This document shows, in pieces, positions 7,499 to 15,434 of a stretch of 32,670 nt of DNA. The stretch's first letter is position 1. Each line of letters opens with the position of its first letter. The stretch is from assembly GCA_013204155.1 (NCBI GenBank), contig JABMOK010000110.1:1-32670 (forward strand), given 5' to 3'. The translations under genes and the position numbers were made by a program. The DNA is from Pseudohongiella sp. Lineage in GTDB: Bacteria > Pseudomonadota > Gammaproteobacteria > Pseudomonadales > Pseudohongiellaceae. The notes under the pieces were generated by a model. It was given only the letters and a program-made list of their open reading frames with translations. It did not search any database and was not told the origin of the DNA.

Positions 7499-9628
7499 AT
7501 GCTAAAAACTCGGCAATCAACTAATTCCGCGAATCAAATAGCAGAAAAACTGGGTATTACCATGAATCTAACGAACATGAATCTAACGAACATGAATCTA
7601 ACGAACATGAATCTATCGAACATGAATCTAGCCAAGTCTCTTAAATCCGCGTTGGCAATTCTCCTGCTGGTCAGTACAGGGCCGTTGTTTGCCGAAGTAA
7701 CAAGCGTTGAAATCACCCATCGAGAAACCTTGTCCGATGAGGCTAGCGATTTCACTTATGAAGCGGTCTACGGCGTGCTGCATTTCAGCCTCGATCCCGC
7801 TGATCCGGCCAATGCGGCGATTACGGATATCCGCTATGCGCCGGTAAATAGCCAGGGTTTGGTAGAATTTTCAGCCGATTTCAAGATGTTGGTGCCACCT
7901 GCTTCAATCGCTAACGGAGGATTGTTGTATCACGTTAATAACCGGGGTAGAAGTACAGTTCCTCCAGAGATATCCCTGCAACACCCCTTAAGCGCCATGG
8001 GCTTTACTTATCTGGTTACCGGTTGGATTAACGAACTGCAACCCCGGGAGGATCGTTTGCGCCTGCACGCACCGATAGTTGGATCTACGCAAAACCCGAT
8101 TACCGGTGAAGTTCGCTACGAAGTCAGTGTCGGCGAGGCAGCAAACGGGGTGAATATTGCGACGGATGGACATTTGGCCTACGAACCAACGGTGGCTGGA
8201 TTGCAGAATGTGCGTTTGAATCAACGCCTGTATCAGGACGACCCTCGTATTCCAATTGAGAGCTCGCAGTTCAGTCTCGATGTTGAACCAGAACTTGAAA
8301 ACAATCAGGCCCTTATCACGCTCAATCTGGATGGCGGATTTCAGCCCGGCTATATCTACGAACTAGTCTATGAAGCCAAAAATCCGGTTCTCGCTGGAGC
8401 GGGCATGGCAGCGATTCGCGACATGGTTTCACTGATTCGTTTTGGTGGAGATAATGCAGAGCAACTGGACCAACTGAATCTGCCGACAATCGAGAATGCG
8501 GTGGCCTGGGGTAATTCCCAGAGCGGACGTCTATTGCGACAGTATATGTATGACGGTTTCAATGCAGACCTGGAAGGTCGCAAGGTATTTGATGGCATGA
8601 TCCCGGTTATTGCGGGTAGCGGCTACGGCATGTTTAACAACCGCTTCGCCATGCCCACAAGAACCAATGGTCAACACTCCAATCATCTATTCCCCAATGA
8701 TTTATTTCCGTTTACCTATGGCGAAAGCACCGACCCTTTTACTGGTCGCAGCGATAGCATATTAGGCAAGTCGCGCGCTACCAATACCGTGCCCAAGGTA
8801 ATGCATATCCAGACCTCCAATGAATATTGGCTACGAGGCGGCTCACTTCCGCATACTAACCCGCAAGGGACTCTGGATGCTGTGCTTCCAGAGGAAGTGC
8901 GTTTCTATACCATCGGCGGCTCTCAACATGGCTCCGGCAGTGGTCAGCCCGAACCGGCGAATTCGGGTCAGTTGCCGCGAAATCCAAATATGTGGACACC
9001 TTTCGAAGACTCGCTGATCGTTGCGATGTATAACTGGGTAGCCAATGATGAGCAACCGCCGGCATCCAGATATCCCAAAATTGCCGATGGCACTCTGGTC
9101 CCCTCTCACACCGAGCGTGGCATTAACCGCGATGCATGGAATCGCTTAAGTGGAGTCAATCATCCCGCTGCAATCTATGTCCCCGCCTACGTGGACTATG
9201 GTGATAGATGGGAGGATCAACGCATCGTCGATCGACATCCAACATCGGCCAGTCAGTACTACCGTCCATTGGTGCCGGCGGTAAACACAGACAACAATGA
9301 CTTTGCCACCAGTACAGTTCTTCCGCCCCTAACACAGGTGCCACTTGGCACATTTATACCCTGGAATCTAAGGGCGGTTGCCAGTGGCGCGGAAAAATCG
9401 CTGGCGCGATTGTCCGGAGGCTACATTCCTTTTTCGGCGAATACCGCAACAGCGGTGCAATCACGGGATCCAAGAAATTCGATAGCGGCCTTATACGCTT
9501 CATACGATGATTATCTCGAAAAATACGAAGCGGCCACTGACAAGCTGATCGAAGAGGGCTATCTGCTGCCTGGCTTTAAACAAGTGATTATGAATATCGC
9601 GAACAGTAACGGCTCGGTATTCGAATAG
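7499..9628 (+). CDS. Secreted alpha/beta hydrolase-domain protein
   Basis: A 709-residue exported protein of the large 'alpha/beta hydrolase domain' family (Abhydrolase_10-like), with unknown substrate. The nucleophile region is GNSQSGR at residues 338-344, where S340 is the likely nucleophile. A hydrophobic signal segment around residues 48-65 ends near LFA. The start at 7499 has AAGGAG 5 nt upstream, which places an unusual stretch before the signal peptide: four and a half copies of the pentapeptide MNLTN, each with its own ATG (7562, 7577, 7592, 7607, 7622). Any of those could also serve as a start and would give a shorter n-region. It follows the permease gene by 41 bp. Confidence 0.85.
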   Translation: MLKTRQSTNSANQIAEKLGITMNLTNMNLTNMNLTNMNLSNMNLAKSLKSALAILLLVSTGPLFAEVTSVEITHRETLSDEASDFTYEAVYGVLHFSLDPADPANAAITDIRYAPVNSQGLVEFSADFKMLVPPASIANGGLLYHVNNRGRSTVPPEISLQHPLSAMGFTYLVTGWINELQPREDRLRLHAPIVGSTQNPITGEVRYEVSVGEAANGVNIATDGHLAYEPTVAGLQNVRLNQRLYQDDPRIPIESSQFSLDVEPELENNQALITLNLDGGFQPGYIYELVYEAKNPVLAGAGMAAIRDMVSLIRFGGDNAEQLDQLNLPTIENAVAWGNSQSGRLLRQYMYDGFNADLEGRKVFDGMIPVIAGSGYGMFNNRFAMPTRTNGQHSNHLFPNDLFPFTYGESTDPFTGRSDSILGKSRATNTVPKVMHIQTSNEYWLRGGSLPHTNPQGTLDAVLPEEVRFYTIGGSQHGSGSGQPEPANSGQLPRNPNMWTPFEDSLIVAMYNWVANDEQPPASRYPKIADGTLVPSHTERGINRDAWNRLSGVNHPAAIYVPAYVDYGDRWEDQRIVDRHPTSASQYYRPLVPAVNTDNNDFATSTVLPPLTQVPLGTFIPWNLRAVASGAEKSLARLSGGYIPFSANTATAVQSRDPRNSIAALYASYDDYLEKYEAATDKLIEEGYLLPGFKQVIMNIANSNGSVFE
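7562..7630 (+). repeat. 15-bp in-frame tandem repeat encoding MNLTN units
   Basis: Units ATGAATCTAACGAAC at 7562, 7577 and 7592, a variant at 7607 (one A to T change) and a partial copy at 7622. Because the unit is five codons long, copy number changes would keep the reading frame and simply lengthen or shorten the segment ahead of the signal peptide. Confidence 0.95.
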
Positions 9629-10179
9629 GGGTTTATGTGATCTGCACGCGAAGCCGAGTCGGCGAGTCCCTTGGCGCACAATCAAGTGAACACGGCTGGT
9701 CTTTGCATTTCTATAAACCTAAAACAGCAAACCTCTTGTAGCTATAAGTAGTTATCCGCAATCCTGACGCCATTACTGAAGTTAGGCGCCTGCCCTCTAC
9801 CCTGTCTTTCTTGCAATCAGAGTACGTTTTAGCGCGGCTATTTTTTCAGATTAAGCGAGGACAGAACACGTTAGACTGAATCTCTGGCGGTAAGTGAAAG
9901 CGCATTTTTATTCGAATTCCGAGATGTCGCTGGAGGAATCCTTGAGTCGAAGACGAGTTCCGCAGCGCTGAAAAAATAGCCGCGCGTGTGCTCGCAAGAA
10001 AGACAGGGTAGAGGGCAGGTGCCGGAAAAATTTCATCTAACAGAGGCGGCAGCAAACATTATCGGTAGTCCAGTGCCCGTGCTCTTTTTCGAATTCAGCG
10101 CGCTATCCAAAAATTATCAGGATTATCTTATTGAGCTAACTGAATATTTTGTGAAGATTTCTCAGACTCTCCCCCGAGA
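9629..10179. other. 551-bp non-coding region containing a long palindrome
   Basis: No convincing gene. The first about 155 bp show nothing I recognise. Then comes the large inverted repeat (9785-10023), then about 155 bp leading to the convergent beta-helix gene. A 65-codon frame beginning inside the right arm (9986-10183) has no ribosome site and resembles no family I know. Confidence 0.7.
9785..10023. repeat. Long imperfect inverted repeat (MITE-like or structured RNA)
   Basis: Left arm 9785-9849 pairs with right arm 9968-10023. The outer part is 30 bp with one mismatch, including a perfect 26 bp (9789-9814 with 9994-10019). An uneven internal loop (17 versus 8 nt) separates it from a perfect inner 18 bp (9832-9849 with 9968-9985). 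The 118-bp centre shows patchy further complementarity. I see no target-site duplication at the edges and no transposase. Confidence 0.9.
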
Positions 10180-11397
10180 TTAATCATCAGGGGGAAAGGC
10201 AAAAGAAATTTTCGGTAGTCTGGGCAAACTGCATCGATGTGCGGTGGTGTCTGTAGATGCCGCCTCTGGACTCGCTCCGCCATTGAGGTTAAGAAAGCTT
10301 TCTTCACCATTGTTGGCAATACAAATAAGATTTTCGGTGCTACCCCCTTGCTTAACCAGGCCGCCCCAAACTATGTTCGGAGAGTCCAGGCCCGTCGCTT
10401 TATGCCACGGTATCAGCAGGGCGTGACCCGGTACGGTACCGCCGCCGACAAACTCATTGTCATGAATATAGATTTGTTCCGGATAGGGGTCGTAGTCAGG
10501 GTCTTCGATGCTGCGACCGCCAAGCGCATAGCTATATATCATCACATTCACACTATTGTTATCTGCGAATCGATTGCCAAATACTTCGATATTGTCATTG
10601 GCCAGTATTAACAGTCCGGTGCCATCAGGAACATTGCCGACAATATTTCCTTCCGGCGCGAAGTTTTCATTATTGTTTTCAAAAATTTGATTGTCAAAAA
10701 CGCGCGTGGCTTGACCTCCTTGCACCGGCAGGTTTGGTAGATCGAACACCAGAATGCCGCCAGTGTTGTTGGTAGCAATATTGTCGTAAACATCAGCAAA
10801 GGTAGAATTCTCGATCTCGATACCCGCTACATTATATTCCGCACGGGAATTACGCACGATGATCTGGCTGGACTGACCAACATAAATACCCGCATCGGAA
10901 GCGCCGATCGCGACAGACCCTTCGATCAGCACATTTTTGCTTTGTACGGGATAAATACCATAGGCACCGTTATCTGTATTCGCGCCACGGGTCCATTCTG
11001 TGCGCACACGGCGGATGGTGACATTGGTGCTTTCATTTATCTTAAGTGCATCGCCCACGGTATCCTCGATGGCGATATCCTGGATAATGAAATCGTCAGC
11101 GGTGACTAAAAGTCCTTCAGCGCCCTGCACCTGGTTCTTGAACGATAGAATTGAATCGTTCATGCCAGCGCCGCGAATAGTCACCCCGGGCACAGCCAAG
11201 GAAAGACTGCGGGTAAATTCATGAATCCCGGCGGGTACTTCGATAACATCACCTGGCTTGGCTTCGATCAGTTGTGCCTGGAAAGTTTCTGCGAAACTGA
11301 GTTCGGGTGCCGGTACTTCGGACTCGCCGCAGGAGATCAGCAAGACGGCCGTTGAAAATGGGATGGCCAGCTTTAGAATGCCTGGTGTGATTGTCAT
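10180..11397 (-). CDS. Parallel beta-helix repeat lipoprotein
   Basis: A 405-residue lipoprotein: the signal peptide ends in LISC, a canonical lipobox with the lipidated Cys at residue 23. The body is a right-handed parallel beta-helix: repeated short strands with N/I/V ladders such as NVTIRRV, NVLIEGS, IIVRNSRAEYNVAGIEIENS, ADVYDNIATNNTGGILV and NIEVFGNRFADNN. The N-terminal part (PGDVIEVPAGIHEF, then VTIRGAGMNDSIL) is typical of this family, which may include sugar-acting enzymes, although no catalytic residues are evident. AGGAG precedes two adjacent ATGs; the second gives the better 6-nt spacing. Gene context gives no substrate. Confidence 0.87.
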   Translation of the reverse strand: MTITPGILKLAIPFSTAVLLISCGESEVPAPELSFAETFQAQLIEAKPGDVIEVPAGIHEFTRSLSLAVPGVTIRGAGMNDSILSFKNQVQGAEGLLVTADDFIIQDIAIEDTVGDALKINESTNVTIRRVRTEWTRGANTDNGAYGIYPVQSKNVLIEGSVAIGASDAGIYVGQSSQIIVRNSRAEYNVAGIEIENSTFADVYDNIATNNTGGILVFDLPNLPVQGGQATRVFDNQIFENNNENFAPEGNIVGNVPDGTGLLILANDNIEVFGNRFADNNSVNVMIYSYALGGRSIEDPDYDPYPEQIYIHDNEFVGGGTVPGHALLIPWHKATGLDSPNIVWGGLVKQGGSTENLICIANNGEESFLNLNGGASPEAASTDTTAHRCSLPRLPKISFAFPPDD

Positions 11398-11446
11398 CAT
11401 AGTCTCCTGGCGACTGTTGTTTTTATGATTGTGGTATTGCCCCTAT

Positions 11447-11468
11447 AATGGCACAAGAATGGCACAAG
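11447..11468. repeat. 11-bp direct duplication
   Basis: AATGGCACAAG occurs twice back to back (11447-11457, 11458-11468), about 50 bp upstream of the beta-helix lipoprotein start. Confidence 0.85.
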
Positions 11469-11528
11469 CTGTGTATTTGCAAAATCTTTCATGAAGGGTT
11501 TCCCCTTTAGGTCTGCCTTCTTCTCGCT

Positions 11529-11563
11529 GGAACAACTCATTGGAACAACTTACTGGAACAAAG
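11529..11563. repeat. 13-bp tandem repeat downstream of marR
   Basis: GGAACAACTCATT (11529-11541), GGAACAACTTACT (11542-11554) and a partial GGAACAAAG (from 11555). The array lies in the gap between the MarR gene and the beta-helix gene. Confidence 0.85.
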
Positions 11564-11608
11564 TGGCGGCCTGCATTTACTATTAAGTCAGCATTAGATT
11601 CTCAATCT

Positions 11609-12073
11609 TTAAAGATAGCGACGCTGGTCCAGATATTGGCGGATTTTTTCCAGCTCTTTTAGCTGTTTTTCTATTTTGGCCGCTGGAAACACACGGGCAA
11701 ATTCTTCGAATAGTGGTGCCGTACCGGCTATGGCCAAATTTCGCATTTCTCTGCCTTTAGCGGTAATCGTAACCTTCTTCTTGCGTCCACTGCTCTCATC
11801 CGGCTCAACCTTGATCAGCTCCTTGGCCTCCAACTTCTTGAGCGTATTGGTCATTGCGCCTGCGGTTACCTGAAAGGCTTTCGCAAGGCGACCCGGGGTT
11901 GCTTGGGCGTCAACTCTAATAAACCAGTTCAAAACGCCAAATTGAGAATTGCTTAAGCCATCTGGCAAACCCTGTTCAAACAAAGAGGTACTCAACTGGG
12001 AAATAATCCCGATTTCATTAAATAACTGGAACATCACGAATTCGTCGCCTGCTTTTTCCCTGGTTTTATTCAT
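11609..12073 (-). CDS. MarR-family transcriptional regulator
   Basis: A 154-residue DNA-binding regulator. The winged helix-turn-helix spans about residues 55-110: TPGRLAKAFQVTAGAMTNTLKKLEAKELI forms the helix-turn-helix and EPDESSGRKKKVTIT the wing, with the usual Asp/Arg pair. Flanking helices should form the dimer interface. GGGAG lies 6 nt before the second of two adjacent ATGs. It is divergent from the gene at 12230, and the space between them holds a 14-bp dyad and a -10 box for this gene, so autoregulation and control of the divergent gene are likely. The ligand is unknown. Confidence 0.92.
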   Translation of the reverse strand: MNKTREKAGDEFVMFQLFNEIGIISQLSTSLFEQGLPDGLSNSQFGVLNWFIRVDAQATPGRLAKAFQVTAGAMTNTLKKLEAKELIKVEPDESSGRKKKVTITAKGREMRNLAIAGTAPLFEEFARVFPAAKIEKQLKELEKIRQYLDQRRYL

Positions 12074-12122
12074 CATTCACTCCCGCTGGACCTATTTGAC
12101 TGACTCTATAGGCGGTGCAGCT

Positions 12123-12128
12123 ATTGTA
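12123..12128 (-). promoter_or_regulatory. Candidate -10 box of the marR promoter
   Basis: Read on the minus strand this is TACAAT (5/6 to consensus), about 45-50 bp before the MarR start. The region 17 bp upstream falls at the edge of the proposed operator and has only a weak -35. Confidence 0.4.
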
Positions 12129-12139
12129 GTTGCAATTCA

Positions 12140-12184
12140 TTTAACATTAAACACTTTAACATTAAATAGTTTAATGCTAAAGTA
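12140..12184. promoter_or_regulatory. Candidate MarR operator
   Basis: ACTTTAACATTAAA (12153-12166) and TTTAATGCTAAAGT (12170-12183) are inverted copies around a 3-bp centre, matching at 13 of 14 positions. The same region reads as three direct 15-bp units beginning TTTAA at 12140, 12155 and 12170, so the operator may hold more than one dimer. It sits between divergent genes, one of which encodes a MarR protein. Confidence 0.7.
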
Positions 12185-12229
12185 TCTCTCGTGTCGCAAT
12201 TATGCGCGAATGAGAAGAGGAGAATTTTG

Positions 12230-12637
12230 ATGCGGTACTTGATTTGGTCAATAGGGATTCTACTGGGTCTTGTGCTGGCATTTCTGGGCATCCAGACCCT
12301 GGCGTCAGAAAGAGTGGAAGTGGTTCAGTTGCACACGCTTGATGATGCGGGAAAACAGGCGACAACGCGGCTCTGGGTAGTGGACGATGAGGGTTATCAG
12401 TACCTGCGTGTGGGAGCCGATGGCTCGGGCTGGTTTAGTCGCATGCAGAAAAATGGCGAATTTCAGCTGACTCGAAATGACGAAACCCTGGGTTATACGG
12501 CGCTGCCACGGCAGGAAAAATCAGACAGGATTAACGAGCTGATGCAGCAGAAGTACACGTGGGGAGATACGTTTTTTGCCTATGTCGTAGGCGGAAGAGA
12601 AGGTTCAACGCCGGTTGAACTGCATATTAGCCAATAA
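12230..12637 (+). CDS. Membrane-anchored small protein, possibly split-barrel flavin/F420-type fold
   Basis: A 135-residue protein with one N-terminal membrane segment (about residues 3-24) and a soluble domain. TTRLWVVDDEGYQYLRVGADGSGWFSRMQKN resembles the strand pattern of PNPOx-like or deazaflavin-dependent nitroreductase-like split-barrel proteins; this is a weak fold-level guess. AGGAG lies just upstream of the ATG at 12230. It is divergent from marR across a strong dyad, so it is the likely target of that regulator. A rho-independent terminator follows directly. Confidence 0.75.
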   Translation: MRYLIWSIGILLGLVLAFLGIQTLASERVEVVQLHTLDDAGKQATTRLWVVDDEGYQYLRVGADGSGWFSRMQKNGEFQLTRNDETLGYTALPRQEKSDRINELMQQKYTWGDTFFAYVVGGREGSTPVELHISQ

Positions 12638-12641
12638 AATT

Positions 12642-12662
12642 GGCTGGCTAAGCCAGCCTTTT
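12642..12662 (+). terminator. Rho-independent terminator
   Basis: GGCTGGC (12642-12648) pairs perfectly with GCCAGCC (12652-12658) around a 3-nt loop, followed by TTTT. It lies 4 bp after the stop of the preceding gene. Confidence 0.8.
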
Positions 12663-12689
12663 AACAAGGCTCTTGCAGCAAACCGGACA

Positions 12690-12953
12690 TTAAATACCAA
12701 TTCGGCTGAGGGTATTGATCACTTCCCGGATCAGTTTCTCCGCCACCGGGTGGTTAACCGCAAAGATTGCTTCCAGTGCAATGGCATCATCCATTACCGT
12801 GTTTTCAGCGCTGTCGACTTCCGGGTTGACCAAATCATCGATGTCACTTTCGAGTTGACTAATCGTGCCTACCAGCTGTTCATCAACACCCTCTGTTTGC
12901 TTGATTTCTGACAGCAATTCACTAATCAGCTGCTTGATTCTTTGCTCGCTCAT
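12690..12953 (-). CDS. DUF4404 family protein
   Basis: An 87-residue soluble protein of the DUF4404 family, common in Gammaproteobacteria and of unknown function. The N-terminal half is a predicted helix or coiled coil (MSEQRIKQLISELLSEI onward), and the C-terminus carries the family signature ALEAIFAVNHPVAEKLIREVINTLSRIGI. Length is normal for the family. CAGGG lies just upstream of the ATG. It faces the terminator of the convergent gene and is not obviously co-transcribed with anything. Confidence 0.85.
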   Translation of the reverse strand: MSEQRIKQLISELLSEIKQTEGVDEQLVGTISQLESDIDDLVNPEVDSAENTVMDDAIALEAIFAVNHPVAEKLIREVINTLSRIGI

Positions 12954-13158
12954 ACCCTGTTTCCTATTAACTGCATCAACTCAGTTTTGCCTTGATTCAA
13001 CCCAAGTCAAGTTTACTCCATGCGTTAAACATTCGCTTGTTTAAAGCCAACAAAAATAACTTTTTTAAATAAAGGAACCCAAAAAGAAGAAATTTAATCT
13101 TCGACACGATTGATTGGAAGCCGTTGCAAACACCGATAAGAGGCGGGAAGGAGAGCGT

Positions 13159-13196
13159 TTAGAGGGATGGAGTAGTTTTGCTCTCCACCCCTCTAA
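13159..13196. other. Strong hairpin 3' of the diiron protein gene
   Basis: TTAGAGGG (13159-13166) pairs with CCCTCTAA (13189-13196), and after one mismatch TGGAG (13168-13172) pairs with CTCCA (13183-13187), leaving a 10-nt loop. On the minus strand it follows the stop of the diiron gene by about 30 bp. There is no T-run, so it may protect a 3' end or be a weak terminator. Confidence 0.55.
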
Positions 13197-13225
13197 GAGG
13201 TCTTAACAAACATTGTTGTCAGGCA

Positions 13226-14158
13226 TTACATCAGTGTTTCCAGCGCGGCTCCGATTCTGGCCATTTGTTCTTCAGTAATCATGCCAGTTAGCACTTTTTG
13301 GAATCTTTCCAATTCCACTCCGGAGAAGATGTATTGCCAGCGATAAGCCTTGAGTATTCCATCATGAATAGCAAGTTTTTGCTCTTCGCTAAATTTTCTT
13401 TCATTAATGCTCAGAAAGTAGTCGCAGTCCGCTCTCGATTGCATTTGCAATATTCCATCAACGGCAACCGCTAACTGAATAAGATCATCTACCGCCTGGT
13501 CTCGTTCGTGTTCAGAAAGTTTGTTGTCTTCACGGACCCATTCCAGTTCATCCAGAATTGCATGCTGGCTTTCTTCCTGCCAATGATAGAGGAATACATC
13601 TTTAAAAAGAGGTGACAAATTGTCTGAGGACTCGATGCTCTTACGGTAGTGAGCCTGGGTAAAGAGCTCGATTAAACAAGTTAATCCCAATACCGACCAT
13701 GTGCTCTTGGTTAACACGACAGAGGCAACATCATCAGGCTGTGGCATAAAGCTATAGCCGACCGGCATTCCCTCAGCAATCATACGTTCCAGGCGGCGAA
13801 ACAATTCTTGATGCTTGAGCTCTTCGTCGCTAAAGCGGATCAATGCCTCCAGTTTAGTTTGATTGCCCAGCCAATGGTCACGGCTGATTTCCAATATCTT
13901 AGCGTTGATAAATCGCTCCACCAGACCGAACATATTGGCATATGTTCTACCCTGGATATGACTGAGGAAGCGCGCCTCTTGCGGGTCAAGAAAATCAATC
14001 TTGCTAATTTGTGAGATGCCGTCTGGCAGCATGGTCATTTCAAAGTCAAATGAGCGGCCACGAATAACATCTTTATCGATGTCCCAGCGGATGCGTTTCG
14101 AGACTTCGATACATTTGCTATAGCGGGCAATTTCCTGGGTATCTACCTGTGCGTTCAT
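13226..14158 (-). CDS. Ferritin-like diiron protein (putative oxygenase)
   Basis: A 310-residue protein with the ligand set of a four-helix-bundle diiron enzyme: E81, then E113-x2-H116 (DEELKH), then E164 (CLIELF), then E196-x2-H199 (EESQH). This two-fold E...ExxH pattern is shared by ferritin-like oxygenases, including AurF-type N-oxygenases; overall resemblance to any characterised member is too low to name a reaction. AGGAGA lies just upstream of the ATG. The gene is divergent from a fused hydrolase/LuxR regulator with nested dyads in the shared gap, which suggests that protein controls it. It has no signal peptide and is probably cytosolic. Confidence 0.85.
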   Translation of the reverse strand: MNAQVDTQEIARYSKCIEVSKRIRWDIDKDVIRGRSFDFEMTMLPDGISQISKIDFLDPQEARFLSHIQGRTYANMFGLVERFINAKILEISRDHWLGNQTKLEALIRFSDEELKHQELFRRLERMIAEGMPVGYSFMPQPDDVASVVLTKSTWSVLGLTCLIELFTQAHYRKSIESSDNLSPLFKDVFLYHWQEESQHAILDELEWVREDNKLSEHERDQAVDDLIQLAVAVDGILQMQSRADCDYFLSINERKFSEEQKLAIHDGILKAYRWQYIFSGVELERFQKVLTGMITEEQMARIGAALETLM

Positions 14159-14249
14159 AATCTTCTCCTAAACTTTGTTTATTGGTGTTTTAGCTAAGTA
14201 CTGGAGCCATTATGTGGCGCTGGCAAATATTACACATGAGGCATATGTC

Positions 14250-14319
14250 CTGATTTAGCGGGGAATTGCTGGTAATCACTGGGACAAACGTCCCGATTGC
14301 ACACCAGTACCGAAATCAG
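14250..14319. promoter_or_regulatory. Nested dyads between the diiron and hydrolase-LuxR genes
   Basis: Three inverted pairs share nearly one centre (about 14285-14288): CTGATTT 14250-14256 with AAATCAG 14313-14319; CTGGT 14269-14273 with ACCAG 14303-14307; GGGAC 14281-14285 with GTCCC 14290-14294. This could be an operator for the LuxR-type regulator or a folded leader RNA. Confidence 0.5.
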
Positions 14320-14359
14320 CCCGCTAGAAATCGACCGGTTTTAGTGATAATTTCTCGGC

Positions 14360-15421
14360 ATGAGCCGGCAAACAATTCAATTTACCAAGACAGCTGATAA
14401 TGTCCGCTTAGCCTATGGAGTATCTGGTTCGGGACCAATTCTGGTGAAATGCGCGAATTGGCTCAATCATCTTGAATATGATTGGGAAAGCCCGATTTGG
14501 AAGCATATGCTCGAATTCTTCAGTGCACACTTCACCCTGATCCGCTATGACGAACGCGGCTGCGGCTTGTCTGACTGGGATTGCAAGAACAATAGTTTCG
14601 AAAAATGGGTTGATGACCTGGAACAAGTAATCGAAACCAATGAGCTGGATAAATTTCCCTTGCTGGGGATCTCCCAAGGAGCGGCGGTAGCGATAGAATA
14701 TGCCCTGCGTCACCCGGAAAAAGTAAGTCATTTGATTTTGTATGGGGGGTATCTCGTTGGCCGAGACAAGCGAGGATCTAATGAGTATAAAAAACAGCAA
14801 CTGCTACTGGCAATGATTGAAAGTGGCTGGGACGATCAGAATCCCGCTTTTCGCCAAGTGTTTGCTTCACTGTTCGTTCCCAATGGAAGCCATGAACATC
14901 AACAATGGTTCGCCGAGTTATGCAGAAAAACGGCAACTGCGGAAAATGCCCATCGAATACAAACCATCTGTTCAGGTGTTGATGTAAGAGAGCGTTTAGA
15001 TGAGCTCGACATACCGACTCTGGTATTGCATGCCAAAGACGATGCGATGGTCCCGATTGAAGCGGGCAAGTACATGGCGGCAGAAATTCCCAATGCACAG
15101 TTTGTGCAACTCGATAGTGCTAATCATCTTCTACTCAGTGACGAGCCTGCATGGGAGCATTTCTGTGATGAGGTTTTACGTTTTCTCAATGTGCCGGAAC
15201 AAAAAGTGGAGAGTGTAGAACTAACAAAGCTTGAGCTACTCACGGCCAAAGAAAAGAGTATTTTGGCCTTACTAGGCCAAGGCTTAAGCAATAACATGAT
15301 TGCAGAAAAGGCTTTTCTCAGTGAAAAGACAATTCGTAATCATCTGACTAATATCTACGACAAGCTGGGAGTATCCACGCGCTCAGAAGCGATTGTGCTG
15401 ACTCGATCATCTATTCTATAA
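14360..15421 (+). CDS. Alpha/beta hydrolase fused to a LuxR-type DNA-binding domain
   Basis: A 353-residue two-domain protein. Residues about 1-278 form an alpha/beta hydrolase with an apparently intact triad: S105 in GISQG, D227 or D228 in HAKDDAMVP, and H256 in SANHLLL. Residues about 291-350 form a LuxR/NarL-type helix-turn-helix: LTAKEKSILALLGQGLSNNMIAEK, then SEKTIRNHLTNIYDKLGV. It may sense, and possibly hydrolyse, a small ester, amide or lactone and switch transcription accordingly (inference). No ribosome site precedes the ATG; a TGATAAT sequence lies about 10 bp upstream, so leaderless initiation is possible. It is divergent from the diiron protein gene. Confidence 0.9.
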   Translation: MSRQTIQFTKTADNVRLAYGVSGSGPILVKCANWLNHLEYDWESPIWKHMLEFFSAHFTLIRYDERGCGLSDWDCKNNSFEKWVDDLEQVIETNELDKFPLLGISQGAAVAIEYALRHPEKVSHLILYGGYLVGRDKRGSNEYKKQQLLLAMIESGWDDQNPAFRQVFASLFVPNGSHEHQQWFAELCRKTATAENAHRIQTICSGVDVRERLDELDIPTLVLHAKDDAMVPIEAGKYMAAEIPNAQFVQLDSANHLLLSDEPAWEHFCDEVLRFLNVPEQKVESVELTKLELLTAKEKSILALLGQGLSNNMIAEKAFLSEKTIRNHLTNIYDKLGVSTRSEAIVLTRSSIL

Positions 15422-15434
15422 AGGCCTGCTACAG

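Noticed and set aside
9781-10041. Integron attC site (GTTAGGC at 9781-9787, with one base out, and ATCTAAC at 10035-10041 around a palindrome)
   Set aside because: The order is GTT first and AAC last, the reverse of an attC site, on both strands. No integrase or cassette array is present.
9986-10183. 65-codon plus-strand ORF
   Set aside because: It begins inside the palindrome's right arm, lacks a ribosome site, and resembles no family I know.
13226-14158. Naming the diiron protein as AurF
   Set aside because: Only the metal-ligand pattern fits; overall sequence resemblance is too weak to assign the N-oxygenase reaction.
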